A DNA stretch of 64,000 bases from DATAOG01 sp963753685 (GCA_963753685.1 CAVWDE010000021.1:434001-498000), one strand, 5' to 3'. Positions 1 through 8,918 are shown, counted from the stretch's first letter. Numbers and translations: made by a program. Notes: a model not told the origin generated them from the letters alone.

Positions 1-470
1 CTGGCGACACTGGTCAGCATCTGCACATGCCAGCCGAGCCCGGCCAGCCGCGGCGCCATGGCTTCCAGGTCGTCCAGGCCGACCTCACCCGGGAACTCCA
101 GGTTGATCCGGATGCCGCGCATGCCGACCGCGGCCAGCGCCGCGAGCGCTCGGTCGTCGATCTCCGGCCGGACCAGCGCGATGCCCCGGAAGCTGCCGGC
201 CATGGCGGCCAGCGCATCCGTGGTCGCGCGGTTGTCGGGCCCATAGATGTTGGAGTGGACCAGCACGCCCCGGGCGAAGCCGATCGCGCCCAGCATCCGC
301 CGGTAGGCCTCGAGCCCGGTATCGGGGGCGGGCGTGTAGGGTCGGCGCGCGGCGTAGGGATAGACGCCGGCGGGCGCGAACACATGCGCGTGCGTGTCGC
401 AGGCGCCGGCCGGCACCCTGGTTCCGGGCCGGCTCGGGTGGGTCCGGGGCGGTCGGGCAGGCTCGGTCAT
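1..470 (-). CDS. Amidohydrolase (2-pyrone-4,6-dicarboxylate lactonase-like), 3' end missing
   Basis: Reading the minus strand from an ATG at 470 gives 156 open codons running off the left edge. After a short Pro/Arg-rich leader comes CDTHAHVF with the metal-binding HxH at residues 27-29. It is followed by FAPAGVYPYAARRPYTP, GVLVHSNIYGPDN and GIRINLEFPGEV. That order is typical of the Amidohydro_2 (COG3618, LigI-like) TIM-barrel hydrolases, which open lactones or hydrolyse dicarboxylates in aromatic catabolism. Substrate cannot be told from this half; the remaining metal ligands lie outside the window. It is divergent from the GFA-family gene, with 183 bases between the two starts. Confidence 0.82.
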   Translation of the reverse strand, partial: MTEPARPPRTHPSRPGTRVPAGACDTHAHVFAPAGVYPYAARRPYTPAPDTGLEAYRRMLGAIGFARGVLVHSNIYGPDNRATTDALAAMAGSFRGIALVRPEIDDRALAALAAVGMRGIRINLEFPGEVGLDDLEAMAPRLAGLGWHVQMLTSVA

Positions 471-653
471 CGACGGTTCGGCTCCCTGCGCCGCGCGGCG
501 CATGCCTGGCGCGCGCCGCACCGGCTCCTGCCCAATCTCGGCTGCCTCGCGCTCCAGATCAAGCGCGCGAGCACGCCAGGTCGGACTCTCCCTTGTCTTC
601 CCGACCGGAACCACCGATTCTTCTCGCAGCCAGCGCGACCGAGGAGACCCATC

Positions 654-1151
654 ATGCTGCTCGAGGGCTCATGCCACTGCGGCGCGGTCCGGTTCCGGCT
701 GCGCTCGCGCCATCCCTATCCGTTCAACCTCTGCTATTGCTCGATCTGCCGCAAGACCGCAGGCGGCGGCGGCTTTGCGATCAATCTCGGCGGCGACTCG
801 GCGAGCCTCGAGGTCGAGGGCCGCGAGCACGTCCGGATCTATCACGCCAGAATCCGGGACGAGCCGGGCGGGAAGCCTTTTGAGAGCCCGGCCGAGCGCC
901 ATTTCTGCGGCCTGTGCGCGAGCTGCCTCTGGCTGTTCGACCCGCGCTGGCCGGAGCTTATCCACCCCTTCGCCTCGGCGATCGACACGGCGCTGCCGAT
1001 CCCGCCCGAGCGCACCCATCTGATGCTCGGCTCCAAAGCGCCCTGGGTGGTCCCGCCGATCGGCCCCCGGGACCAGCAGTTCGAGGGCTATCCGGACGAG
1101 GCGATCAGCGACTGGCACGAGCGCCTGGGCCTGGCCAGCGACGATGCCTGA
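654..1151 (+). CDS. GFA (glutathione-dependent formaldehyde-activating)/CENP-V-fold protein
   Basis: A 165-residue zinc-binding protein of the GFA/CENP-V (DUF636) family. The cysteine pattern is diagnostic: CHCG at residues 7-10 followed by AVRF, then CYCSIC at 27-32, then CGLCASC at 85-91, covering the two zinc sites of the fold. The GAGGAG tract upstream supports the ATG at 654. Longer in-frame upstream starts would add an Arg/Gly-rich antisense-like leader and were rejected. Family members bind glutathione adducts, but most are uncharacterised, so a formaldehyde role is not established here. The DUF3750 gene follows after 84 bases on the same strand. Confidence 0.85.
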   Translation: MLLEGSCHCGAVRFRLRSRHPYPFNLCYCSICRKTAGGGGFAINLGGDSASLEVEGREHVRIYHARIRDEPGGKPFESPAERHFCGLCASCLWLFDPRWPELIHPFASAIDTALPIPPERTHLMLGSKAPWVVPPIGPRDQQFEGYPDEAISDWHERLGLASDDA

Positions 1152-1235
1152 GCCCTTCGGCTTGCCTTGGCGCAGGAAATGCCCGAGCCTGGCAGCCGCC
1201 CCGGGGCGCGGCGGCGACCATCGCCTGGAGGTGAC

Positions 1236-1985
1236 ATGAGGTCGGGACGGATGCTCTGGCTTGGCAGTCTGCTGATTCTGGTGGTGGTGCCGCTGGTCTG
1301 GAGCGCCGGCGTGGTCCACGGCAGCGCGCCCAGGCATTGGAGCCAGGCGCGCTGGGACAGCGCCGGCCTGGCCCCCGACCCGGCGACCACGCCGGAGCCC
1401 GTGGTCCAGGTCTACGCCGCGCGTGCCTGGGGCTGGAAGGGTATCTTCGCCACGCACAGCTGGATCATCATGAAGCGGGCCAACGCACCGGCCTTCGAGC
1501 GCTACGAGGTGGTCGGCTGGGGGGTCGGCAGCGGCGCCCCCGCGATCCGCAAAAACATGCGCACGGTCGACGGCTACTGGGCCGGCAGCCGGCCGTGGGT
1601 CCTGGTCGACCGGCGCGGGCCGGAGGTCGAGACCCTGATCGACCGCCTCGAGGCGGCGATCGCGAGCTATCCCTACCAGGACGAGTACCGCACCTGGCCC
1701 GGGCCCAACTCGAACACCTTCATCGCCGACCTCGGCCGGCGGGTGCCCGAGCTCGGCCTGACCATGCCGCCGACCGCGATCGGCAAGGACTATCTCGACA
1801 ACGGCAGCCTGCTCGCCCGGACCCCGAGCGGCAGCGGCTTTCAGCTGTCCCTGCTCGGCCTGCTCGGGCTCGCGGTCGGGCGTGACGAAGGCCTGGAGGT
1901 CAATGTGCTCGGCCTGATCTTCGGCGTCGATCCGCTCGGCCTCGCCCTCAAGCTGCCGTTCGTCGGCCGCCTCGGCTTGACCTGA
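1236..1985 (+). CDS. DUF3750 domain protein, membrane-anchored
   Basis: A 249-residue protein beginning with one hydrophobic segment (LWLGSLLILVVVPLVW, roughly residues 6-21), so probably inner-membrane anchored with a periplasmic body. The body carries the features I associate with DUF3750: VYAARAWGWKGIFATHSWI, a conserved GWGVGSG, WPGPNSNTF and PPTAIGKDYL. The family is common in Proteobacteria and has no established function. An ATG at 1236 preceded by CTGGAGGTGAC was preferred over an ATG at 1167, whose extra 23 residues look like untranslated leader. The C-terminal third is rich in Gly and Leu. Confidence 0.85.
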   Translation: MRSGRMLWLGSLLILVVVPLVWSAGVVHGSAPRHWSQARWDSAGLAPDPATTPEPVVQVYAARAWGWKGIFATHSWIIMKRANAPAFERYEVVGWGVGSGAPAIRKNMRTVDGYWAGSRPWVLVDRRGPEVETLIDRLEAAIASYPYQDEYRTWPGPNSNTFIADLGRRVPELGLTMPPTAIGKDYLDNGSLLARTPSGSGFQLSLLGLLGLAVGRDEGLEVNVLGLIFGVDPLGLALKLPFVGRLGLT

Positions 1986-2085
1986 ACCGGTCCCCGGCCC
2001 CCCTTCCGCCGGGGCGGGCGGGCACGCCCGGCGGCGTTGGCGGCGCCAGTTCTTTTTCCACTACAGGTGGCATTATTGCCGCTCC

Positions 2086-2102
2086 GTTAACCAATTGGTA
2101 AC
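2086..2102. promoter_or_regulatory. Imperfect palindrome GTTAACCAATTGGTAAC
   Basis: A perfect 10-base palindrome, ACCAATTGGT (2090-2099), with GTT/AAC arms offset by one base. It lies in an AT-rich patch 64 bases before the start of the small secreted protein at 2166, in an otherwise GC-rich window. Position and symmetry suggest an operator or promoter element. No regulator is identified, and chance is possible. Confidence 0.35.
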
Positions 2103-2165
2103 CGCTACATCGCCACATTGTCGACGCGGCCAGCTTGGCCCCACCCATTCAGAGGAGACTGTGCG

Positions 2166-2495
2166 ATGCGTCGTCTGGGCCTCTTCCTAACCAGCTTGAT
2201 GTGCGCCAGCGGCGCGTTCGCCATTCCGACCGGTGCGCAGCAGATGCCGCCGACGAACATGCGCATGCCGTGCCACAACGCGACCGAGATCGCCAAGCAG
2301 CTGAGCAGCAAGTACGACGAGTCGCCGGTCGCCTTCGGCCTGCAGTCGAACGGCAACCTGCTCCAGGTCTACGCCTCGGAGGAGAAGAACACCTGGACCG
2401 TGGTCAGCACCACGCCGAACGGCCTGAGCTGCATCGTGGCGGCCGGCAAGACCTGGGAGAGCCTGCCCGCGCTCAAGACCGACCCGGCGGCCTAG
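2166..2495 (+). CDS. Small secreted protein of unknown function
   Basis: A 109-residue protein with a clear signal peptide: basic MRR start, hydrophobic LGLFLTSLMCASGAFA, likely cleaved after AFA near residue 19. The mature part is about 90 residues with two cysteines (in MPCHN and LSCIV) that could form a disulphide. FGLQSNGNLLQVYASEE and WTVVSTTPNG suggest a small beta-rich fold. I recall similar short secreted hypothetical proteins in Alphaproteobacteria but no function. The start at 2166 has AGAGGAGA nine bases upstream; the in-frame ATG at 2118 lacks one. It stands alone, with a convergent TRAP operon downstream. Confidence 0.75.
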   Translation: MRRLGLFLTSLMCASGAFAIPTGAQQMPPTNMRMPCHNATEIAKQLSSKYDESPVAFGLQSNGNLLQVYASEEKNTWTVVSTTPNGLSCIVAAGKTWESLPALKTDPAA

Positions 2496-2882
2496 CTGCG
2501 GCTGCCGTGAACGTGGTTCATCCGGAGCCAACCTGACCGGCGTTGCCTACCGGTCTCGAAGCTGAAGCCTCGGGCGAATCGCCGAAGGAATGCGCGCGAC
2601 GCCGCCCCGAGCGGTCGGTGTGGGCGTGAGTGCCGGGCGGGCCGGGCGGGTCCGCGCTGATCAGGGCGAGCAGCGTCCCCGGTCGTGCCCGGAGCGCTCG
2701 CAACGTCGAGCGGCAGCCAGGCGTAAGCCTTGTGCTCCGGAATGCCGGTGTCCGCGCTCGGGGTCAGCAGCCGCCCGTCCGGGTCGTTGGCGCGCTCACG
2801 GCGTGCTCGGGCGGCATCGCCGCGAGCCATGAAGGTGGCCGACCCGGCCGGATGTCGGGGCCAAGGGCGGGCGGCGCCGGGA
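2496..2882. other. Intergenic stretch with no supported gene
   Basis: These 387 bases lie between two convergent genes. Open frames exist on both strands (for example minus 2492-2830) but the translations are Arg/Pro/Ala-rich with no domain, no ribosome-binding site and no family resemblance. No T-tract hairpin was seen. It may be decayed coding sequence, but nothing supports a specific call. Confidence 0.5.
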
Positions 2883-4172
2883 TCACTTCAGCACCCAGTT
2901 CGGGATCGCTGATGCCAGCGGCTCGAAGAAGATCACCAGCAGCAGGACCAGCACCTCGGCGGCGATGAACGGCCAGACATGGCGCATCGTCTGGTCGAAG
3001 GACGTGCCCGCGATGCTCGTGGTCACGAACAGGAGCGGCGCCATGGGCGGCGTCGTGGCGCCGATCTGGTTGGCCATCACCATGATCAGGCCGAGCTGGA
3101 AGGGATCGACATTGAACGCCCGGCCGATCTGGACGGCGACCGGCACGAACACGAGCAGGACCGAGAGCGACTCCACGAACATCGTGAGCCCCAGCATCAC
3201 GAAGGTCAGGATCAGGAGGACGACGGTCTTGTCGTGCGAGAACGCGGTGATCAGGCGGAGCGCGGTCTCGTTGAACTCGAGGTAGGCGAGGAGCCAGCCG
3301 AGCGCGCCGGCGACCGCGATGATGCCAGAGACCATGGCGGTGGTGATCGCCGCATCGATCAGGATCCCGCCCATGTCGGCGAGCGTGATGCTGCGATAGA
3401 TGAAGTAGCTGACGACGAAGGCGTAGATGCAGGCGATCACGCCGGCCTCGGTCGCCGTGAACACGCCCGAGAGGATGCCGCCGATGATGATCACCGGCGC
3501 CAGCAGCGCCGACCACACCCTCCGGACCGCCGGCAGGATCGCCTCCGGCGCGAATCGGTCGGTGACCTCCCGCAACTCCGGGTAGGCGGGCAGAAAGGTG
3601 TGCAGCTTGATCACCGTCATCAGGAACAGGCCGACCAGGATTCCAGGGATGATGCCGCCCAGGAACAGGCCGCCGATCGAGACCTGCGCGAGCGCGCCGT
3701 AGACCACCATGGTCATGCTCGGCGGGATGATCGAGCCGATGGTCCCGGACACGGCGATCAGCGCGGCCGCGAAGCCGGGCTTGTAGCCCGCCTTCTTCAT
3801 GGTCGGGATGACGATCGAGCCGATCGCCGAGGCATCCGCCGTGGACGAGCCCGAGACGCCTGCGAACACCATGCTGGCGACGACGGCCGCCTGCGCGAGC
3901 CCGGCCTGCAGGTGGCCGACCAGCGTGCGCGCGAAGTCGACCAGCCGCTGGCTGATGCCGCCGCTCGACATGATCGCGCCCGCGAGGATGAAGTAGGGCA
4001 GCGCCAGCAGGGTGAAGGAGTTGATCTGCCCGAACATCTTCTGGGTGAACAGCGGCAGCACCAGATCGGGCAGGGCGGCGATGCCGATGAAGCCGACCAG
4101 GGCGACCGCCAGGAGCACCGGCACCCCGAGCAGGATGGTCCCGAGCAGAACCGCCAGAAGGAACAGGATCAC
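2883..4172 (-). CDS. dctM: TRAP transporter large permease, DctM family
   Basis: A 429-residue polytopic inner-membrane protein, the sodium-coupled transport subunit of a tripartite ATP-independent periplasmic importer. About twelve hydrophobic segments run from the start (ILFLLAVLLGTILLGVPVLL) to the end. Family hallmarks include MFGQINSFTLLALPYFILAGAIM, GVSGSSTADASAIGSI and GTIGSIIPPSMTMVVYG. The length is normal. It starts with GTG, overlapping the dctQ stop (GTGA), so translation is probably coupled. It is the last gene of the long minus-strand block. Substrate is unknown; DctP determines specificity. Confidence 0.93.
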   Translation of the reverse strand: MILFLLAVLLGTILLGVPVLLAVALVGFIGIAALPDLVLPLFTQKMFGQINSFTLLALPYFILAGAIMSSGGISQRLVDFARTLVGHLQAGLAQAAVVASMVFAGVSGSSTADASAIGSIVIPTMKKAGYKPGFAAALIAVSGTIGSIIPPSMTMVVYGALAQVSIGGLFLGGIIPGILVGLFLMTVIKLHTFLPAYPELREVTDRFAPEAILPAVRRVWSALLAPVIIIGGILSGVFTATEAGVIACIYAFVVSYFIYRSITLADMGGILIDAAITTAMVSGIIAVAGALGWLLAYLEFNETALRLITAFSHDKTVVLLILTFVMLGLTMFVESLSVLLVFVPVAVQIGRAFNVDPFQLGLIMVMANQIGATTPPMAPLLFVTTSIAGTSFDQTMRHVWPFIAAEVLVLLLVIFFEPLASAIPNWVLK

Positions 4173-4651
4173 GGCTCGGCCCGCGCCGCTGATCGGACCA
4201 CCAGAGCGCTCAGCCGGCGGGCCGCGACGATCAGCAGATAGATGCCGCCAACCACCATCCCATAGTAGGGAACACTCATCGGCACGCCGAGGCCGGGCGA
4301 GGTCTGGCGGGCCGCGACCACCGACACCTGATAGCTCAGGATCATCAAGGCTGAGCCGAACGCGAGCCAGAGCAGCTCGATCGCCAGGTCGAACAGGAAG
4401 CCGACGCGCTCCGGCAGTCGGCGGCGGATGACGTCCATGTGGATGTGCATGCCGCGCCGATGGGCGATCGGGATCGCCAGGAACACGATCCAGATGTGGC
4501 CGAACTTCTGGAACTCCTCGCTCCAGCTCAACGACTCGTTGAGCACGAAGCGGTTGAAGATCTGGAGCGCGCCGGCCAGCACGATCGCGACGAAAATGGT
4601 CCCGACCAGGGTCTCGACCGCGCGGTCGAGCCAGCAGAACAGCCTGGTCAC
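4169..4651 (-). CDS. dctQ: TRAP transporter small permease, DctQ family
   Basis: A 160-residue, four-helix membrane protein. Conserved family positions are visible: NRFVLNESLSWSEEF, RRGMHIHMDVI and PMSVPYYGMVVGG. DctQ pairs with DctM and is needed for uptake, probably helping to dock DctP. I chose the GTG at 4651, which has GGGAGG six bases upstream and gives the usual family length. A longer frame from 4771 would add an Arg/Pro-rich tail with no family support. It overlaps dctM by four bases and lies 79 bases after dctP. Confidence 0.9.
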   Translation of the reverse strand: MTRLFCWLDRAVETLVGTIFVAIVLAGALQIFNRFVLNESLSWSEEFQKFGHIWIVFLAIPIAHRRGMHIHMDVIRRRLPERVGFLFDLAIELLWLAFGSALMILSYQVSVVAARQTSPGLGVPMSVPYYGMVVGGIYLLIVAARRLSALVVRSAARAEP

Positions 4652-4730
4652 GTTGCCTCCCGAGCCGCCGGGGATCAGGGCGGCATCGCCGTCCGACCGG
4701 TCCCCGGCATCGCCCGCGCCGGGTCGTGGG

Positions 4731-5732
4731 CTAGTTGGTGGCCCGGATCTGCGCGAGCAGGTCCTCGGCATGGAACTCCTTGGCGAGGTCGTCCTGGACC
4801 TTGACGGCCGCCTTGCGCATCTCGGTCGTGTCGATCTCGTGCACCTTCATGCCGAGCTCCTTGACCTTCTCGAGGCTCTGGCGCTCGCGCAAGGGGGCAA
4901 GCGCCCGGACGACCTCGGAGGCGACCTTGGCGCCGGCCATGACCGAGGCCTGCTCGGTCGGGTCGAGCTTGTTCCACTCCTGCACCGAGAGCACCAGCAT
5001 GGTCGGGTCGAACAGGTGCCGGGTGAGCGCCACGCAGCAGGCGACCTCATTGAACTTGAACGAGACGATCGTGGCGGCGACATGCTCGAAGCCGTCGAGC
5101 ACGCCGCTCTCCAGCGAGGTGTAGATCTCGCCGAAGTCCATCGGCGTGGCATTGGCGCCCATCGCATTGACCGCCGCGACGAACACCTTGGTCGGGATCG
5201 TGCGGATCTTGAGGCCTTTCAGATCCTCGGGCTTGGTCACCTCCTTCTTGGCGGTGATCACGTTGCGGTAGCCCCAGCTGTCGCCCCAGGCCAACACCTT
5301 GAAGCCCGCCTTCTCCATGTCCTGGGCGAGCGCCTGGCCCACGGGGCCGTCGAGCACGGCGTGGATCTGATCGTAGTCCTTCCATAAGAACGGCAGCCCG
5401 AGCACGCCAAGCCGCGGCACGAACGAGGCGTATTCGGCCGCCCCGCCGGTCGTGCCGGAGGCGCCCGAGCCCAGCTGCATCGCCTCGATCACGTCGCGCG
5501 ACTGCCCGAGCTGGCTGTTCGGGAACACCTTGACCTCGACGGTGTCGGAGAAGCTGTTGACATACATCGCGAATTCCCAGGCGAACATCATCGGGTCGGT
5601 GCCGATGTCGGCGGAGCCCGCGGTGTGGATGCGCAGGAGCTTCTTGTCCTGCGCCGAGGCCTGCCCGGGCAGCGAAGCCACGAGGCCGGCCGCCAGTACG
5701 GCGCCCATCGCGATCAGTCTACGCAGTTTCAT
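4731..5732 (-). CDS. dctP: TRAP transporter solute-binding protein, DctP family
   Basis: A 333-residue periplasmic binding protein. It has a Sec signal peptide (MKLRRLIAMGAVLAAGLVAS, probable cleavage after QASA near residue 27). The body contains LKGLKIRTIPTKVF, with the conserved Arg that usually clamps the substrate carboxylate, and PMDFGEIYTSLESGVLDGFEH, a DctP signature. The ATG at 5732 has GGGAGG nine bases upstream. The stop is TAG. Ligand is probably a carboxylate by family, but its identity is unknown. Genes run dctP-dctQ-dctM directly behind the Liv block. Confidence 0.92.
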   Translation of the reverse strand: MKLRRLIAMGAVLAAGLVASLPGQASAQDKKLLRIHTAGSADIGTDPMMFAWEFAMYVNSFSDTVEVKVFPNSQLGQSRDVIEAMQLGSGASGTTGGAAEYASFVPRLGVLGLPFLWKDYDQIHAVLDGPVGQALAQDMEKAGFKVLAWGDSWGYRNVITAKKEVTKPEDLKGLKIRTIPTKVFVAAVNAMGANATPMDFGEIYTSLESGVLDGFEHVAATIVSFKFNEVACCVALTRHLFDPTMLVLSVQEWNKLDPTEQASVMAGAKVASEVVRALAPLRERQSLEKVKELGMKVHEIDTTEMRKAAVKVQDDLAKEFHAEDLLAQIRATN

Positions 5733-5793
5733 CTTTTGCCTCCCTTGTCTGGCTCTGACTTCGAACAGTCGTCGCGCGCCGCCGCCCTTGCGG

Positions 5794-6360
5794 TCAGGCG
5801 GAGAGCTTCGCCCGGTGATCCAGGACCTCGCCGCGGGCCGGATAGTTCTTGCCGAGGACGACGTCGAGGGCCTGGACGACCTCGGCGAAGTTCGGCCGCG
5901 CGAACGGCATGGTCTGCACCGAGCCAAAGTAGAGCGTGCCGTCGGCGCGCACGAGATAGAGCGCTGGCTCGGTGAACAGGTCGGGTTCGAGAAAACCCGC
6001 GCCATTGACGCCGACGCCACTCGAGATGTAGAGCCCCCAGCGCCGGCCGACGTCGAGATCGAGGCCGTAGCCGAGGGCGAGCCGCTCGAGCTTCCAGTCG
6101 GCCTTCGACTTACGCGCCCGCTCCTCGCTGTCGCTGCTGATCGCGATCACGCCGACCCCGCGCTCGGCGAACCTGTCCAATCTGCGGTCGAGGTCGGCAA
6201 GGTAGCGCGAGCAGATCGGGCAATGCCAGCCGCGATAGAACACGAGCATCGTGAAGTTGGCCGGCCGCTGCTCGGCCAGACGCCAGCCGCCGCCACCCAG
6301 GAGGCGGACCTCGAGCGGCGGCACGGGCTGGCGCGGGAACAGGGGGGTCAGATCGGTCAT
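5794..6360 (-). CDS. Peroxiredoxin-like AhpC/TSA family protein
   Basis: A 188-residue thioredoxin-fold protein. LVFYRGWHCPICSRYL carries the CPxC site, with the peroxidatic-type cysteine first in the pair. GVGVIAISSDSEERAR and GTLYFGSV fit the AhpC/TSA-like (redoxin) family. The ATG at 6360 has GGAG seven bases upstream; an alternative ATG at 6378 lacks this. It sits between livF and dctP on the same strand, so it may protect or support oxidation of the imported compound, which is inference. No resolving cysteine other than the CPxC pair was noted. Confidence 0.82.
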   Translation of the reverse strand: MTDLTPLFPRQPVPPLEVRLLGGGGWRLAEQRPANFTMLVFYRGWHCPICSRYLADLDRRLDRFAERGVGVIAISSDSEERARKSKADWKLERLALGYGLDLDVGRRWGLYISSGVGVNGAGFLEPDLFTEPALYLVRADGTLYFGSVQTMPFARPNFAEVVQALDVVLGKNYPARGEVLDHRAKLSA

Positions 6361-6403
6361 CGCGGTCTCCATCGACATCGAAGTGGGAAAAAATCCGGCG
6401 CGC

Positions 6404-7147
6404 TCATGCCGTGCGCCTGGCGCGCGAAGCGGCGGCGCCACCGAGGTAGAGCTGGCGCATCAGCTCGAGGTCGCGCAATTCCGGGATCGCGCCCGAGGCC
6501 ACGATCTGGCCGGTCTGCATCAGGTAGGCGCGCTCGGCCACCGCCATGGCCAGGCCCGCGTTCTGCTCGACCAGGAGGATCGCTGCGCCGAACCGCTCGC
6601 GGACCTCGCCGATGACGTTCCGCAGCTCCTTGACCATCAGCGGCGACAGCCCAAGGGATGGTTCGTCGAGCAACAGGATGCGCGGGCGCGCCATCAGCCC
6701 GCGGGCGATCGCCAGCATCTGCTGCTGGCCGCCGCTGAGCTCGCCGCCCTTGGCCGTGCGCTTCTGCGCGAGCACGCCGAAGAAGGATTCCATCAGCGCG
6801 ATGTCGGCCTCGATCGCGTCGCGATCGGTGCGCACATAGGCGCCCAGGCGGAGGTTCTCGCGCACGGTCATGCCGGCGAAGATGCGGCGGCCTTCGGGCA
6901 CCATCACGACACCCTGCTTCGCCATGCGGTCGGCGGGCGCGCCGGTGACCGCCACCCCGTCCAGGCGGATGGTCCCCCGCTTCGGCCGCAAGAGGCCCGA
7001 AATCGCCCGCAAGAGCGTCGTCTTGCCGGCGCCGTTGGGCCCGAGCACGGCGACGATTTCCCCGCTGCCGACCGTCAGAGACACCGCTCGGTTGACCACG
7101 ATCGGGCCGTAGGCGGTATCGAGGCTTTCGACCGCCAGGAGAGTCAA
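6404..7147 (-). CDS. livF: Branched-chain amino acid-type ABC transporter ATPase LivF
   Basis: A 247-residue ATPase powering a Liv-type (HAAT) importer. It has Walker A GPNGAGKTT, the LivF-typical VPEGRRIFAGMTVRENL, the ABC signature LSGGQQQ, and Walker B ILLLDEPSLGLSP followed by a switch His-free VEQN, as in LivF proteins. The start is TTG, overlapping the livG stop (TTGA) with GGAGG six bases upstream. This indicates strong translational coupling. Family members import branched-chain amino acids, amides, urea or other small polar compounds; the ligand here is unknown. Confidence 0.93.
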   Translation of the reverse strand: MTLLAVESLDTAYGPIVVNRAVSLTVGSGEIVAVLGPNGAGKTTLLRAISGLLRPKRGTIRLDGVAVTGAPADRMAKQGVVMVPEGRRIFAGMTVRENLRLGAYVRTDRDAIEADIALMESFFGVLAQKRTAKGGELSGGQQQMLAIARGLMARPRILLLDEPSLGLSPLMVKELRNVIGEVRERFGAAILLVEQNAGLAMAVAERAYLMQTGQIVASGAIPELRDLELMRQLYLGGAAASRARRTA

Positions 7148-7899
7148 AGCTCGCCTCCGAGATAGACCTCGACGACCTTCGGATCGTTGAGGACCTCCTC
7201 CGGCCGGCCCTCAGCGATCTTGGTGCCGAAATCGAGCACCACGAGGCGCTGGCAGAGCGAGGCCATGAGGCTCATGTCGTGGTCGATCAGGCAGACGCCG
7301 ATGCCGCGCGCCGGCAGCCCGGAGATCAGCGCCGCCAGCTCCTCGGTCTCGCTGTCGCTGAGGCCGGCGCCCGGTTCGTCCAGCAGCAGAAGCGAGGGCT
7401 CGGCCGCGAGTGCCACCGCGAGCCCGAGCCGGCGCAGGCTGCCGAAGGGCAGCGAGCCGGCCAGGCGCTCGGCATGATTCTCGAGGCCGACGAACGTCAG
7501 GATCGCATCGGGTGACTGCCAGTGGCGCGCCGCCGCCCGGCTGCGGCCGCGACCGTGCTCGCTCGCGATCCGCACGTTCTCGCGGGCCGGCAGCCCCGGG
7601 AACGACATCGCCTGCTGGAAGGTGCGCACCAGACCCTTGCGCGCGATCTCGTGCGGCGGCCGGCCGGTGATGTTCTCGCCATGCCACAGCACCCGTCCGG
7701 CGGTCGGCGGGAAGACGCCGGTGATGACGTTGAAGAGCGTGGTCTTGCCCGAGCCGTTCGGCCCGACGATGCCGAGAATCTCGTCGAGGCCGATCGCGAG
7801 GTCGACGCTTGCGAGCGCGGCGACGCCGCCGAACGACTTGGACAAGCCGGCGACCTCGAGCGCCGGCTGCCCGGCCGCCGCGGGCGTCAGGCTCGCCAT
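7144..7899 (-). CDS. livG: Branched-chain amino acid-type ABC transporter ATPase LivG
   Basis: A 251-residue ATPase, the partner of LivF. It carries Walker A GPNGSGKTT, the LivG-typical VRTFQQAMSFPGL and Walker B SLLLLDEPGAGLS followed by LIDHDM. The signature region reads LPFGSLRRL instead of the usual LSYGQQR, a degenerate signature motif. That substitution is worth noting, since LivF keeps a perfect LSGGQ. The start at 7899 overlaps the end of livM by 13 bases; an in-frame ATG at 7917 is also possible, and neither has a clear ribosome-binding site. Confidence 0.9.
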   Translation of the reverse strand: MASLTPAAAGQPALEVAGLSKSFGGVAALASVDLAIGLDEILGIVGPNGSGKTTLFNVITGVFPPTAGRVLWHGENITGRPPHEIARKGLVRTFQQAMSFPGLPARENVRIASEHGRGRSRAAARHWQSPDAILTFVGLENHAERLAGSLPFGSLRRLGLAVALAAEPSLLLLDEPGAGLSDSETEELAALISGLPARGIGVCLIDHDMSLMASLCQRLVVLDFGTKIAEGRPEEVLNDPKVVEVYLGGEL

Positions 7900-8918
7900 G
7901 GCCGGCTCACGAGCCATCGGTAGGCGTCGATCAGCCCGGCGATCAGGCCGCCCGGCAGCAGCATGATGACCGCGATCAGGCCGACGCCATAGGCGATCCG
8001 GGCATCGACCGGGTCGAGGTTCAGGATCTCCGGCAGGAAGTTCACGATGATCGCCCCGCCGAGCGGGCCATAGAGCATGCGCGGGCCGCCCAGCATCACC
8101 ATCAGCGCGAGATAGACGCTCGGGAACGGCCCGTAGAGGGTCGGCGAGATGTGGCGGAGATAGTAGGCTTCGAGGATGCCGGCAGCACCCGCGAACAGGC
8201 CGCTGACCATGAAGGCACCGAGCTTGTGCAGGCCGGTGTTGATGCCGACCGAGCGGGCGAGCGGCTCGTTCTCGCGGATCGACCGCAGCGTCCGGCCATA
8301 GGCCGAGTTGGCGATCAGGTGGGTGGCCAGGATGCTGATCAGCACAGCACCGACCACCAGCAGATAGAAGTTGCGCGTCTTGTCCAGGTTGACCCCGAAC
8401 AGCCAGCCGATCGGGCCGAGGTCGAGACCGGTCGCGGCGCCGGTGAAGTCGCCGCCGTTGGTCATCACGATCGAGAACAGCGCGCCGAAAGCGAAGGTGA
8501 TGATGATGAAGTGGTGGCCGCTGACGCGCAGGGACGGCAGGCCGAGCAGACCCGCGACCAGGGCCGAGACCACCATCGCGAACGGCAACGCCGACCAGAA
8601 GCCGAGCCCGAGATCGCCCGCCAGGATCGCCGCCGTGTAGCCGCCCACGCCCATCAGCGCGGCGTGGCCGACCGAGAGGATCCCGGCCTGACCGAACAGG
8701 ACGCTGAGCCCATAGAGGGCGATGGTCGCGATCCCGGTCGAGGTCGCGACCGAGAGGAAGCGGTAGCTCGGGCCGAGCCACGGCACGGCGACCAGCAGGG
8801 CGATGACGGCCACCGCCACCACGATGCTCTCGACGGACGAGCGCGACCACGGGCCAGCGCGCCGGCGCCCACCGGCTGCGGTGCCCGGCATGGCGCCGCC
8901 CGCCTGGCCGCTAAGCAC
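7887..8918 (-). CDS. livM: Branched-chain amino acid-type ABC transporter permease LivM
   Basis: A 343-residue permease with a hydrophilic N-terminus of about 28 residues and eight or more hydrophobic segments. Family features are GLSVLFGQAGILSVGHAAL, GHHFIIITFAFGALF and the cytoplasmic coupling loop around YGRTLRSIRENEPLARSVGIN. I start at the GTG at 8918, which overlaps the livH stop and has GAGGGG about seven bases upstream. An ATG at 8891 would drop nine residues. LivM and LivH form the heterodimeric membrane pore. Confidence 0.92.
   Translation of the reverse strand: MLSGQAGGAMPGTAAGGRRRAGPWSRSSVESIVVAVAVIALLVAVPWLGPSYRFLSVATSTGIATIALYGLSVLFGQAGILSVGHAALMGVGGYTAAILAGDLGLGFWSALPFAMVVSALVAGLLGLPSLRVSGHHFIIITFAFGALFSIVMTNGGDFTGAATGLDLGPIGWLFGVNLDKTRNFYLLVVGAVLISILATHLIANSAYGRTLRSIRENEPLARSVGINTGLHKLGAFMVSGLFAGAAGILEAYYLRHISPTLYGPFPSVYLALMVMLGGPRMLYGPLGGAIIVNFLPEILNLDPVDARIAYGVGLIAVIMLLPGGLIAGLIDAYRWLVSRPWRA

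Noticed and set aside
2492..2830. 112-codon minus-strand frame between the secreted protein and dctM
   Set aside because: Arg/Pro/Ala-rich, no ribosome-binding site or family resemblance; judged non-coding.
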